DNA of 64,000 bases from CAIOYC01 sp965277345 (lineage in GTDB: Bacteria; Pseudomonadota; Alphaproteobacteria; Caulobacterales; Caulobacteraceae), in contig CBDICI010000001.1 in the NCBI GenBank assembly GCA_965277345.1, positions 62,001 to 126,000 on the forward strand. The letters run 5' to 3'. Shown piece by piece: positions 17,501 through 25,423 of the stretch. The position numbers and the translations under genes were made by a program. The notes below the pieces were generated by a model. That model saw only the letters and a program-made list of their open reading frames with translations, had not been told where the DNA came from and searched no databases. Within the stretch, counting starts at the first letter, position 1; each line of letters starts with the position of its first letter.

Positions 17501-17888
17501 GATACTGCGGCGGGCTGCGCAGCGTGGAGGGCAGGTCGGCCCGAGCGGCGTTGATTGCCGCCTGCACGTCGCGCGCGGCGCCGTTGATGTCGCGGTCAAG
17601 GTCGAACTGCATCACGATCTGGGTGCGCTGGGTGGAGGACGAGGAGGTCATGTCCGTCACCGAGGCGATATGGCCGAGCCGACGCTCCAGCGGGGTGGCG
17701 ACGCTGGTGGCCATGATCTCCGGACTGGCGCCCGGCAGATTGGCGCTCACGCCGATGGCGGGAATGTCGATCGCCGGCAGGGAGGCGACCGGCAGGACAA
17801 AATAGGCGGCGATGCCCACGAGCGCGATGCCGATGGTGAGCAGGATCGTCGCCACCGGCCGCCGGATGAAGACGGCTGCCGGGTTCAC
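14508..17888 (-). CDS. RND efflux pump subunit (MdtC-like) with a low-complexity insert, 1126 aa
   Basis: Inner-membrane proton-driven multidrug pump of the HAE-1/MdtC type. It begins MNPAAVFIRRPVATILLTIGI and has the proton-relay Asp pair in ATGFVVDDAIVVLENITRHVE, with a second-half GIVLLIGIVKKNAIMIIDFAL. It is about 100 residues longer than typical MdtC (about 1025). Most of the excess is a Thr/Ser/Gly-rich insert at about residues 780-862 within the second porter region, between SLYVAPSGNSG and VVPLPAFSTVAPNSTP. The start overlaps the upstream pump stop (ATGA), so the two are coupled. A heteromultimeric pump as in MdtBC is inferred. Confidence 0.93.
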   Translation of the reverse strand: MNPAAVFIRRPVATILLTIGIALVGIAAYFVLPVASLPAIDIPAIGVSANLPGASPEIMATSVATPLERRLGHIASVTDMTSSSSTQRTQIVMQFDLDRDINGAARDVQAAINAARADLPSTLRSPPQYRKFNPADQPVISLALTSPTLTKPQMYDAAATILQQKLSQVPGVGQVDVQGGASPAVRIDLNPRLLSQFGIGLEDIRAAVAGFNPVPQPKGALDIAGRHQQIYTNDLGLKASDYSGLVVAYRNGAAVRLSDVAHVYDGAENILNIGLYNGTDSINVNIRKEAAANVMDVVDRIKALLPQLKAELPPTVDLSVTFDRTTSIRSSLVEVERTLLLSVILVVLVVLAFLRNGRATLIPAVAVVVSLLGTLAVMYLFGFSLDNLSLMSLTVATGFVVDDAIVVLENITRHVEAGMPRFRAALVGAGEVGFTVISISISLIAVFIPILFMGGIVGRLFREFAVTLASAVMISLVLSLTATPMLAARLIDDPEKQQKPKGPMGRFFARLADGSERGFRFLHETYEDSLSWALNNGLIVLGLLVAAVVATVYMYIIVPKGFFPQQDTGQLGGGVQVDQASSFNLTGQKFRQIVKTIMTEKSVQTVTGFSGSNGAGLQVQLKPKAQRPGETSDDVINRLRPKLFRIAGAQTFLQVRQDIGGGGRQSNAQYQYTLESDDLALLKIWAEKLTNQLKTDPSLLDVNSDQQDHGLETFVTVDRDGAARLGLTSQQIDNNLNDAFGQAQISTIYNPLNQYHVTEEVAPEFARTPEDITSLYVAPSGNSGALLTPGSGSHPNGKGALGTGVIKPEETVSHTQPYVAASRTSTTVALPTALTGAGVTATSTGGGGSGRTQTGVAVSTSASRVVPLPAFSTVAPNSTPTQVNHQNLSVSATISFNLPPGKALSDAQAAIQHALDTVHMPNTVHGSFRGSAQQFQQAFGSEPVLILGALMAVYIVLGVLYESYVHPITVLSTLPSASLGAVGAMLLFHVQFDIIGMIGIVLLIGIVKKNAIMIIDFALVAEREEGLSSQDAIHKASMLRFRPILMTTFAAILGALPLALGFGEGGELRRPLGIAIIGGLVASQVLTLLTTPVVYLYMDKLRKPRRRSRLGERLRGRPASPAPIRP

Positions 17889-20800
17889 GAGGGATGGCCC
17901 TCCGGCTCGCCGTCGTCGGGAGCGCGGCCGGGGGTCCCGTCACCGCCCTCGTCGCGGCGCTCCTGTTCGTCCTGCGCCGCCGTTTGGCCGCGGGTCGCGT
18001 CCTGGCCGCGCTGGCCGCGCTGATAGCGCACCGGGGCCTCGGGATCGCGGCGGGAGAGGCGCGTGGCGGCCTTGTCGAACCAGATGTAGATCACCGGCGT
18101 GGTGAACAGGGTCAGCAACTGCGAGGCGATCAGGCCGCCGATGATGGAGATGCCGAGCGGCTGGCGCAGTTCCGCCCCCATGCCGCCGCCGAGCCACAGC
18201 GGCACGGCGCCCAAGAGCGCGGCCATGGTGGTCATCAGGATCGGCCGCAGCCGCAGCAGCGCCGCCTGGTGGATGGCGCTGGTGGAATCCATCCCCTCGT
18301 TCCGCTCCGCGTCCAGGGCGAAGTCGATCATCATGATGGCGTTCTTCTTGACGATGCCGAACAGCAGCACGATGCCGATGATGCCGATGACGCCGAGGTC
18401 CTGACCCGTCAGCAATAGCGCAAGCAGCGCCCCGATCGCCGCCGACGGCAGGGTCGACAGGATGGTCACCGGGTGGATGAAGCTCTCATAGAGCACGCCC
18501 AGCACGATGTAGATCGCCACCACCGCCGCCAGGATCAGCCACAGCTCGTTGGATAGCGAGGACTGGAACGCCGCCGCCGCGCCAAGGAAGGTGGTGTTGA
18601 CCGAGGCCGGCATGTGCATGTCGGTCTCAATACGCTTCACCTCGTCCACCGCTTGGCCGAGCGCGACGCCCTTGCCGAGGTTGAAGGAGACGGTCGCGGC
18701 TGGGAACTGGCCCACATGGGTGACCAGCAGCGGGGAGGTCCGCTCCTGCACGGTGGCGATGGCGGTCAGCGGGACGTTCGCGCCGGACGAGGACTGCAGG
18801 TAGATGGCGCTCAGCGCATCGGGCGAGCGTTGCAGCGAGGGGGTCGATTCCAGGATCACCCGGTACTGGTTGGACTGGGTGAAGATGGTGGAGACGATGC
18901 GCTGGCCGAAGGCGTCATAGAGCGCGTTGTCCACTGAGGCCAAGGAGACGCCGAGCCGCGCGGCGGTATCGCGATCGACATTGATAAAGGCCGACAGGCC
19001 CTTGGTCTGCGCGTCGCTCGACACCTGCTCGAACTGGTGCAGTTTGTTCAGCCGATCGACCAATTGGCTCGACAGGTCGGCGAGCTGGGCGGGATCGGCG
19101 CCCTCCAGCACGAACTGGTATTGGGTGCGGCTCACGTTGGCGTCGATGGTCAGGTCCTGCACCGGCTGCAGATAGAGCACCATGCCGGGGATGTTGGCGG
19201 TTTCGGTCTGTAGCCGCCGGATCACCTCCGATGCGCCGGTGTGGCGCTGGCCGAGCGGCTTCAGCGCGATCAGCATCCGGCCCTCGTTGAGGGTCTGGTT
19301 CTGGGCGTCGACGCCCACATAGGACGAGACGTTGTCCACGTCGGGGTCCTGCAGCACCGCCTGCGCCATCTGCCGCTGGCGCTGGCCCATCTCGGCATAG
19401 GAGATGGTCTGCGCCGCCTCGGTCACGCCCTGGATCAGACCCGTGTCCTGGGTGGGGAACAGGCCCTTGGGGATGATGATGTAGAGGAAGGCGGTGAGGA
19501 CGAAGGTGCCGACCGCCACGATCAGGGTGGCCAACTGGCGGCCGAGCACCCAGGTCAGCGCCGTATCGTATCGCGCCGCGATCCACTTGAAGCCGTCGTC
19601 CAGCCACAGGTTCATCCGGCCGTATCGCGTCTTCGGGTTCTCGTTGGGCGCCGAGAGCCACAGCGCGCAGAGCGAGGGCACCAGCGTCAGCGAGACGATG
19701 GCGGAGATGACGATGGTGATCGCCAGGGTGATGGCGAACTCGCGGAACAGCCGGCCCACCACATCGCCCATGAACAGCAGCGGGATCAGCACCGCCAGCA
19801 GCGACAGGGTCAGGGAGATGATGGTGAAGCCGATCTCGCCCGAGCCGCGGAACGAGGCGGTCTTGCGGTCCTCGCCGTCCTCGATATGGCGCGAGATGTT
19901 CTCGATCATGACGATGGCGTCGTCCACGACGAAGCCCGTGGCGATGGTCAGCGCCATCAGGGTCAGGTTGTTGAGCGAGAACTTGAACAGGTACATGATC
20001 CCGAACGCGCCCACGAGCGAGAGCGGCACGGCGATGCCCGAGATGGCGGTGGCGGCGAGGTTGCGCAGGAACAGGAACATCACCAGGACGACCAGGGCCA
20101 CCGACAGCGCCAGTTCGAACTCCACGTCCTTGACGCTGGCGCGGATGGTGACGGTGCGGTCGGTGATCGGGGTCAGGGTGACCCCGTTCGGCAGCGAGTC
20201 CTCCAGCGCGGTCCTGGACGGGTTCTTGCCGACCTTGGTCCGGCACGCGTCGTCGGCGCAGTAGGCCAGGGGCAACATGCCCTTGATCTGGTCCGCCACC
20301 TGGATGACGTTGGCGCCCGGCTGGCGCTGGATATTCAGGATCACCGCGGGCGTGGTGTTGTCGAGCGCGCCGAGCTGGTTGTTCTCGGCCCCATCGACGA
20401 TGCTGGCCACATCCTTCAGATGCACCGGCGCGCCGTTGCGGTAGGCGATGATCAGGTTGGTGTAGTCGTTGACCGTGGAGAGCTGGTCATTGGAGTTGAT
20501 GGCGTAGGACCGCGTTACACCGTCGATCTGGCCCTTGGCGCCGTTGACGTTGGCCGACCCGATGGCGGTGCGAAGCGTCTCCAGCGTCAGGCCGTAGGAG
20601 GCGAGCGCCGCCGGGTTGGCCTGGATGCGCACCGCCGGCCGCTGGCCGCCCGACACGGAAACGAGGCCGACGCCCGGCACCTGCGACAGCTTCTGCGCCA
20701 GGCGGGTGTCGGCGATGTCCTCCACCTCCGTCAGCGGCAGGGTCGAGGAGGACAGGGCGATGGACAGGATCGGCGCATCGGCCGGATTGATCTTGGCGTA

Positions 20801-21268
20801 GATCGGAGGACTTGGGATGTCGGACGGCAACAGGTTGCCCGAGGCGTTGATCGCCGCCTGAACCTCCTGCTCGGCCACGTCCAGGGTCAGCGCCAGGGAG
20901 AATTGCAGCGTGACCACCGAGGCGCCGGCGGAGGAGACCGAGGTCATTCGCGACAGGCCGGGCATTTCGCCGAACTGGCGCTCCAAAGGCGCGGTGATCG
21001 AGGAGGTCATCACCTCCGGCGATGCGCCCGGATAGAAGGTCTGCACCTGGATGGTCGGGTAATCGACCTCCGGCAAAGCCGAGAGCGGCAGAAACTGGAA
21101 GCCGACCACCCCGGCCAGGAAGATCGCCACCATCAGGAGCGAGGTGGCGATGGGACGGGCGATGAACAGGTGCGAGGGCGACAGCTGGCCCCGCCCGGGG
21201 CCGCCCGCGCGTTCTTCCCCGTCCTCGTCCGGGCGAGGCGGTTGGTGGGGCGGCGGCGTCTCGCTCAT
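17885..21268 (-). CDS. RND efflux pump subunit (MdtB-like), 1127 aa
   Basis: First of two RND pump subunits. A charged cytosolic N-extension of about 30 residues precedes SHLFIARPIATSLLMVAIFLAG. The proton-relay motif ATGFVVDDAIVMIENISRHIE and the second-half GIVLLFGIVKKNAIMMIDFAL are intact. Two departures from MdtB are visible. One is an insert of about 25 residues with two Cys (YCADDACRTKVG, near residues 333-345). The other is a hydrophilic C-terminal tail of about 60 residues rich in Arg, Gln, Glu and Asp. Its ATG overlaps the adaptor stop (TAATG). Confidence 0.93.
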   Translation of the reverse strand: MSETPPPHQPPRPDEDGEERAGGPGRGQLSPSHLFIARPIATSLLMVAIFLAGVVGFQFLPLSALPEVDYPTIQVQTFYPGASPEVMTSSITAPLERQFGEMPGLSRMTSVSSAGASVVTLQFSLALTLDVAEQEVQAAINASGNLLPSDIPSPPIYAKINPADAPILSIALSSSTLPLTEVEDIADTRLAQKLSQVPGVGLVSVSGGQRPAVRIQANPAALASYGLTLETLRTAIGSANVNGAKGQIDGVTRSYAINSNDQLSTVNDYTNLIIAYRNGAPVHLKDVASIVDGAENNQLGALDNTTPAVILNIQRQPGANVIQVADQIKGMLPLAYCADDACRTKVGKNPSRTALEDSLPNGVTLTPITDRTVTIRASVKDVEFELALSVALVVLVMFLFLRNLAATAISGIAVPLSLVGAFGIMYLFKFSLNNLTLMALTIATGFVVDDAIVMIENISRHIEDGEDRKTASFRGSGEIGFTIISLTLSLLAVLIPLLFMGDVVGRLFREFAITLAITIVISAIVSLTLVPSLCALWLSAPNENPKTRYGRMNLWLDDGFKWIAARYDTALTWVLGRQLATLIVAVGTFVLTAFLYIIIPKGLFPTQDTGLIQGVTEAAQTISYAEMGQRQRQMAQAVLQDPDVDNVSSYVGVDAQNQTLNEGRMLIALKPLGQRHTGASEVIRRLQTETANIPGMVLYLQPVQDLTIDANVSRTQYQFVLEGADPAQLADLSSQLVDRLNKLHQFEQVSSDAQTKGLSAFINVDRDTAARLGVSLASVDNALYDAFGQRIVSTIFTQSNQYRVILESTPSLQRSPDALSAIYLQSSSGANVPLTAIATVQERTSPLLVTHVGQFPAATVSFNLGKGVALGQAVDEVKRIETDMHMPASVNTTFLGAAAAFQSSLSNELWLILAAVVAIYIVLGVLYESFIHPVTILSTLPSAAIGALLALLLTGQDLGVIGIIGIVLLFGIVKKNAIMMIDFALDAERNEGMDSTSAIHQAALLRLRPILMTTMAALLGAVPLWLGGGMGAELRQPLGISIIGGLIASQLLTLFTTPVIYIWFDKAATRLSRRDPEAPVRYQRGQRGQDATRGQTAAQDEQERRDEGGDGTPGRAPDDGEPEGHPS

Positions 21269-23196
21269 TATTGCCCGCCGCCGCCCGCGGCTCTACGCGC
21301 CTGCATCTGCGCCCGAAGTTCGGCCATCTTGGCCTTCTGGTCCGGGCGCAGCACCGCGTCGATCTGGGCGTCCATGGCCTGGCGCGCGGCCTTGGCCCCG
21401 GCCATGTCGCCGGACTGGAAAGCCGCCATCATCTTCGGCCGGTTGGCGTCGACAATGGCCTGGACCTTGACCTGCTGGGCGGCATCGAGCTTCAGCGGGC
21501 CGAACATGGCCTGCATCCGCGCGCTCATATGGCCGGCTCCGCCCGGCGCGGCGCCCTGTGCGCCGCCTTGCGGCCCGGCCTGACCCGCCGACGGCGGGCC
21601 GCCGTTCGCCGAAGCGGGCGCGCCGGATACCGTGGTGTGGTGATGGCCCGGCGCCGGGGTCGATTCCGGCGCCGACCCGCCCGGCACCGCCGCGGCGACC
21701 GTCGCGCTACCCATGCCGCCGTTCATGCTGGCCGGACGTTCGCCGGGCTTGCAGCGCAGCGAAGACAGCATGTCGGGCGCCGGTTTGGCCTTAGGGCTCA
21801 GCAGGCCGAACAGGTTGAACAGGGTCTTGGGTTCTGGCTGCGCCTGGCCGCCGCCGCCGTAGCCGCCGCCCGCAGCGCCACCGGCCGCGCCGCGACCGCC
21901 GGAGCCCGCGCCGCCGCGACCGCCACCGCCGCCCATGCGCATTCCTCGGGGAACACAATCGCCCTGCAGGAACACGTTCTGCCCCTCGCGCAGGCGATCC
22001 GAGCCGTCGGTGACCACGATCTCGCCGGCGTCGAGCCCGGAGGTGATCGCGGTGTTCTCGCCCGAGGCGGGACCCGTCTGCACCGTGCGCATCTCCACCG
22101 CGTTGCCGGGTTGGTTCACCACCCAGACGAACAGGCCGCCCGAGCCGCGCAGGATGGCCGAGGTGGGGATCAGCACGGTATTGTGCAGCGTATCGACCAG
22201 CAGGCGTACATTGACGAACTGGTTGGGGAACAGCGCCCCATCGGTGTTCTCATAGCGCGCCTTGGCCCGGACGGTGCCGGTGGTGGTGTCCACCTGGTTG
22301 TCCAGGGTCAAGAGCCGGCCGAGCGCGAGCTGGGTCTTCTGCGCCCGGTCGAAGGCCGCGGCCTCGAGCATCGCGCCGGACGCCACGCGCTTGTTGACCT
22401 GGGCCAGATTATCCTCCGGCACGGTGAACAGCACATCGATGGGGGTGACCTCGGTCACGACGACGAGACCGTTGGTGTCTCCGGCGGTGACGTAATTGCC
22501 GGGATCGACCTGGCGCAGCCCCACCTTGCCGGTCACCGGCGAGGTGATCCGGCAATAGATCAGGTTGAGCTTCTGGGCGGCCACCGCCGCCTGATCGGTC
22601 TTGATCTGGCCTTCGAGCTGACGGACCAGCGCCGTCTGGGTGTCGCGGGTCTGGCGCGCCACCGAGTCCTGCGCCACCAGGGTGTTGTAGCGCTGCAGAT
22701 CGAGACGCGCATTGGTGAGCTGGGCCTCGTCCTTGGCCAGCGTCCCTTGGGCCTGCAGCAGTTGCTGCTCATAGGGACGCGGGTCGACCTGGGCCAGAAC
22801 CTGGCCCTTTCTGACCATCTGGCCTTCGCGGAAGGCGACGCTCAGCAACTGCCCGGAAATCTGGGTGCGGACCGTAACGGTCTGGGCCGGGGTCGCCGTG
22901 CCGAGGGCGTAGATGTAGATCGGCGCATCGCCCGTCGCCGCGCGCGCCCAGCCGACCGTGGTCGGCGCCCCTGCGCCCCGGCCGCCCCGACCGCCGCCAC
23001 GACCACCGGCGCCGCCTGCCGCCGCGCCCCGGCCGCCCTGCCCCCCCGGGCCGGCCGTGGTGTTATCGCCGTGCGGCGCGATCAGCCAGACGATGAAGAC
23101 CGCCAGCACGACGGCCAGCACGATCCAGATCCAGCGGGAGCGCCGACCCTTCACGTCTTCAGGTTTGTAGAAGCGGTAGGGGCCTTGGTCCGTCAC
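21268..23196 (-). CDS. RND efflux periplasmic adaptor (MdtA/HlyD-type) with Spy/CpxP-like C-terminal extension, 642 aa
   Basis: Membrane-fusion protein of the efflux operon. A membrane anchor (RSRWIWIVLAVVLAVFIVWLI, about 20-40) and a Gly-rich linker (about 47-77) precede a normal adaptor core (about 80-405). The core has lipoyl halves (GTATPAQTVTVRTQISGQLL and RITSPVTGKVGLRQVDPGNYV) and a helical hairpin. A second Gly-rich linker follows, then a helical domain at about 560-635 with two LTxxQ-like motifs (LDAAQQ and LRPDQKAKM), as in Spy/CpxP chaperones or metal sensors. Typical adaptors end near 400-450 residues. The GTG start (23196) has GGAG 10 nt upstream; a TTG at 23259 is less likely. 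Confidence 0.88.
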   Translation of the reverse strand: MTDQGPYRFYKPEDVKGRRSRWIWIVLAVVLAVFIVWLIAPHGDNTTAGPGGQGGRGAAAGGAGGRGGGRGGRGAGAPTTVGWARAATGDAPIYIYALGTATPAQTVTVRTQISGQLLSVAFREGQMVRKGQVLAQVDPRPYEQQLLQAQGTLAKDEAQLTNARLDLQRYNTLVAQDSVARQTRDTQTALVRQLEGQIKTDQAAVAAQKLNLIYCRITSPVTGKVGLRQVDPGNYVTAGDTNGLVVVTEVTPIDVLFTVPEDNLAQVNKRVASGAMLEAAAFDRAQKTQLALGRLLTLDNQVDTTTGTVRAKARYENTDGALFPNQFVNVRLLVDTLHNTVLIPTSAILRGSGGLFVWVVNQPGNAVEMRTVQTGPASGENTAITSGLDAGEIVVTDGSDRLREGQNVFLQGDCVPRGMRMGGGGGRGGAGSGGRGAAGGAAGGGYGGGGQAQPEPKTLFNLFGLLSPKAKPAPDMLSSLRCKPGERPASMNGGMGSATVAAAVPGGSAPESTPAPGHHHTTVSGAPASANGGPPSAGQAGPQGGAQGAAPGGAGHMSARMQAMFGPLKLDAAQQVKVQAIVDANRPKMMAAFQSGDMAGAKAARQAMDAQIDAVLRPDQKAKMAELRAQMQARRAAGGGGQ

Positions 23197-23596
23197 GCAG
23201 CGGGCGCTCCAATAGGGTGTTCGCCTCGAAGGCGTCGTCCGCCAGGCTTGGAACAGCAATAGGCGGTCTGTGTCGAACTAATATTTCAGGGTGAGGTTCG
23301 GCAAGCGCCAAGCTTGGCCCCTGCGCCGCGCGCGGACGGGTTTGGCCGCACCCTCGCCCCCGGTTCGCCACATCGTTGCCATTTTGATACAGAGCGTCCG
23401 GATATTAACCCCTGCGACACGGCGCACCTTTGATACCGCGGACGTTTCGGCTTTCATCGTTTTAACGGGCGAGAACCCGAACAATGCACGTCGCCAGGCA
23501 CGCGCCGTAAAAAGGCTGCGACCCGGCGATGGGGGCGAGGGGTGGGGCGGATCCGCAGGGGTCCGCCCCTTTCGCCTTGTGACAGGCGGGCGGGCA
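23197..23596. other. Gene-free 400-nt stretch upstream of the efflux operon
   Basis: This stretch must contain the promoter of the minus-strand efflux operon, but I cannot point to convincing -35/-10 elements. A GGGGCGGA (23544-23551)/TCCGCCCC (23562-23569) inverted repeat lies near its right end. No convincing coding frame was found; the long frames on both strands have no recognisable motifs. Confidence 0.5.
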
Positions 23597-23857
23597 TCAG
23601 CCCGGCGGCCGGGTTTCGGCGCGGCCCTGCGCGGTCTCGTCCGCCCGGTCGGCCAGGTCGCCGAGATTGCGATGCAGGCTTTCCAGCGCATAGGCCAGCG
23701 AGAAGACCGGACCGGCGCCGTCGAACTCCAGGGCCTGCGTCACCCGGGCGGTGCGCAGCGCCTCCAACTTCTGGTCGAAGATCGCCAACGCCCCGATCCG
23801 CCCGGAACGGAACCAGAGTCGGTGACTTTCCAACCGATCTTTCAGAGATCCGGGTCA
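23597..23857 (-). pseudogene. Probable remnant of a FUSC/aromatic-acid exporter C-terminus
   Basis: The minus-strand frame reads ...RIGALAIFDQKLEALR, then LEFDGAGPVFSLAYALESLHRNLGDLADRADE. This resembles the cytosolic C-terminal end of FUSC-type transporters (pattern D-AGPVF-LA-ALE-LHRNLGDLA). Only about 80 residues remain. The frame opens after a stop at 23857, has at best a TTG start, and runs into the end of the neighbouring DUF4282 gene, so the membrane part is missing. It could instead be a small intact gene of unknown function. The family call is from memory of the pattern only. Confidence 0.35.
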
Positions 23858-24243
23858 CCCATGCGCGGCGTCGGCGGGTTTGCGGCGCGGTCGGCGGTTT
23901 CCTGGGCGAGGCGGAGCGCGCGGAGGTCGTCGGCGATGCGGAACACGGCGAGGTAGAACTCGCACATGCCGCGCCAGATCATCACCAGGGCGACGGTGAC
24001 CAGGAGACCCACCACCACCACGGGGATGGCCAGCGCCACCCCGCCGAGGGAAAAGTCGCGGATCACCAGGCCGATGGCCCCCCCGGCGATGCCGAAGCCG
24101 ATGATGACGATGATGGCCATGCCCGCCCAATAGATCAGGTGGGTGATCGGGCCGGTCATCAGGCGCTCGAAGGTGAGCATGTCCCAGATGAAGGATCGGG
24201 CCGTGGACTTGGGGGCCGTGGACGTGGGTCTCGGTGCGCGCAT
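23842..24243 (-). CDS. DUF4282 small membrane protein, 133 aa
   Basis: The layout is typical of DUF4282: a soluble N-terminus, FIWDMLTFERLMTGPITHLIYWAGMA, two closely spaced membrane helices, the conserved MIWRGMCEFYLAVFRIADDLRAL segment, and a short hydrophilic tail. The function is unknown. ATG 24243 is preferred to 24273, since the family N-terminus begins close to the FxWDxLxF motif. It diverges from trxB. Confidence 0.75.
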   Translation of the reverse strand: MRAPRPTSTAPKSTARSFIWDMLTFERLMTGPITHLIYWAGMAIIVIIGFGIAGGAIGLVIRDFSLGGVALAIPVVVVGLLVTVALVMIWRGMCEFYLAVFRIADDLRALRLAQETADRAANPPTPRMGDPDL

Positions 24244-24390
24244 GGGCCAACGGATAGCGGGTGACAGAGCCACAGCCTAGTGCGGATTCGACGGCGGCGA
24301 CAGGGCGATGCACGGGGCGGCGGGGCGGCCGCGCGACAGGCTTGGCGCTCGCCCGTCGCGCTTTGCCGGAATCATCCCTAAATACCGCCC

Positions 24391-25419
24391 ATGTCCACGC
24401 CCCCCGCTCCCTCCGGTTCCGTTCCAGCCCGTCAGGTCAGGGTCGCCATCATCGGCTCGGGTCCCGCCGGCTATACCGCCGCCATCTACGCCGCCCGCGC
24501 GCTGCTGAAGCCCGTGCTGATCTCGGGCATGGAGCCCGGCGGCCAGCTGACCATCACCACCGATGTGGAGAACTATCCGGGCTTCGCCGACGTGATCCAG
24601 GGACCCTGGCTGATGGACCAGATGAAGGCCCAGGCCGAACACGTGGGGACCGAGTTCATCAACGACCTGGTGGTGAAGGCCGAACTCGGCCAGCGCCCCT
24701 TCCGCCTCACCCTCGACAGCGGCGAGGCCATCGTGGCGGAGACGGTGATCATCGCCACGGGCGCGCAGGCCAAGTGGCTGGGCTTGCCGAGCGAGCAGCA
24801 CTTCCGCGGCTTCGGCGTCTCGGCCTGCGCCACCTGCGACGGCTTCTTTTACCGGAACAGGGCGGTGGCGGTGGTCGGCGGCGGCAATACGGCGGTGGAG
24901 GAGGCGCTGTTCCTCACCGCCTTCGCCTCGAAGGTCACCGTCATCCACCGGCGCGACGAGTTCCGCGCCGAACGCATCCTGCAGGAGCGTCTGTTCGCCA
25001 ACCCCAAGGTGGAGGTGATCTGGAACAGCGAGATCGACGCGGTGCTGGGCGATGACAATCCACGCGGCGTCACCGGGGTGCGGCTGAAGAACCTGAAGGA
25101 CGGTGGCGTCTCCACCCTGCCGGTGGACGGCGTGTTCGTCGCCATCGGGCACGCCCCGGCGTCCTCCCTGTTCGCCGGTCAGCTCAAGATGGACAAGGCG
25201 GGCTATCTGGATGTGGAGAAGGGCAAGACCGCCACCGCCATCGAGGGCGTGTTCGCCGCGGGCGACGTCACCGACGACATCTATCGCCAGGCGGTCACCG
25301 CCGCCGGCATGGGCTGCATGGCGGCGCTGGAGGCCGCGCGCCTGCTGGCCGAGGAGGACCACGCCCGCGCCCACCATCCCATCAGCCATGCCGAGGCGGA
25401 GAAGATCGCCACCTGGTAG
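24391..25419 (+). CDS. trxB: Thioredoxin-disulfide reductase, 342 aa
   Basis: NADPH-dependent FAD flavoenzyme that reduces thioredoxin. The FAD Rossmann motif is IIGSGPAGYTAAIYAARA (about 12-29). The redox-active pair is CATC in SACATCDGFFYRN (Cys near 147 and 150). The NADPH motif is VVGGGNTAVEEALFL, and the C-terminal GVFAAGDVTDDIYRQAVTAAGMGCMAALEA is complete. The length is normal, with a short Pro-rich N-terminal extension. It converges on the amidohydrolase gene with only 4 nt between stops. Confidence 0.96.
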   Translation: MSTPPAPSGSVPARQVRVAIIGSGPAGYTAAIYAARALLKPVLISGMEPGGQLTITTDVENYPGFADVIQGPWLMDQMKAQAEHVGTEFINDLVVKAELGQRPFRLTLDSGEAIVAETVIIATGAQAKWLGLPSEQHFRGFGVSACATCDGFFYRNRAVAVVGGGNTAVEEALFLTAFASKVTVIHRRDEFRAERILQERLFANPKVEVIWNSEIDAVLGDDNPRGVTGVRLKNLKDGGVSTLPVDGVFVAIGHAPASSLFAGQLKMDKAGYLDVEKGKTATAIEGVFAAGDVTDDIYRQAVTAAGMGCMAALEAARLLAEEDHARAHHPISHAEAEKIATW

Positions 25420-25423
25420 GGTC

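Noticed and set aside
16320..18023. Long plus-strand open frames (500-800 codons) over the RND pump genes
   Set aside because: They are antisense shadows typical of very GC-rich DNA: His/Arg/Gly-rich composition, no motifs, and the opposite strand encodes complete conserved pump proteins.
23544..23572. GGGGCGGA/TCCGCCCC hairpin as a terminator
   Set aside because: Only three T residues follow on the plus strand, where no gene ends. No T-run exists on the minus strand, which carries the nearby fragment.
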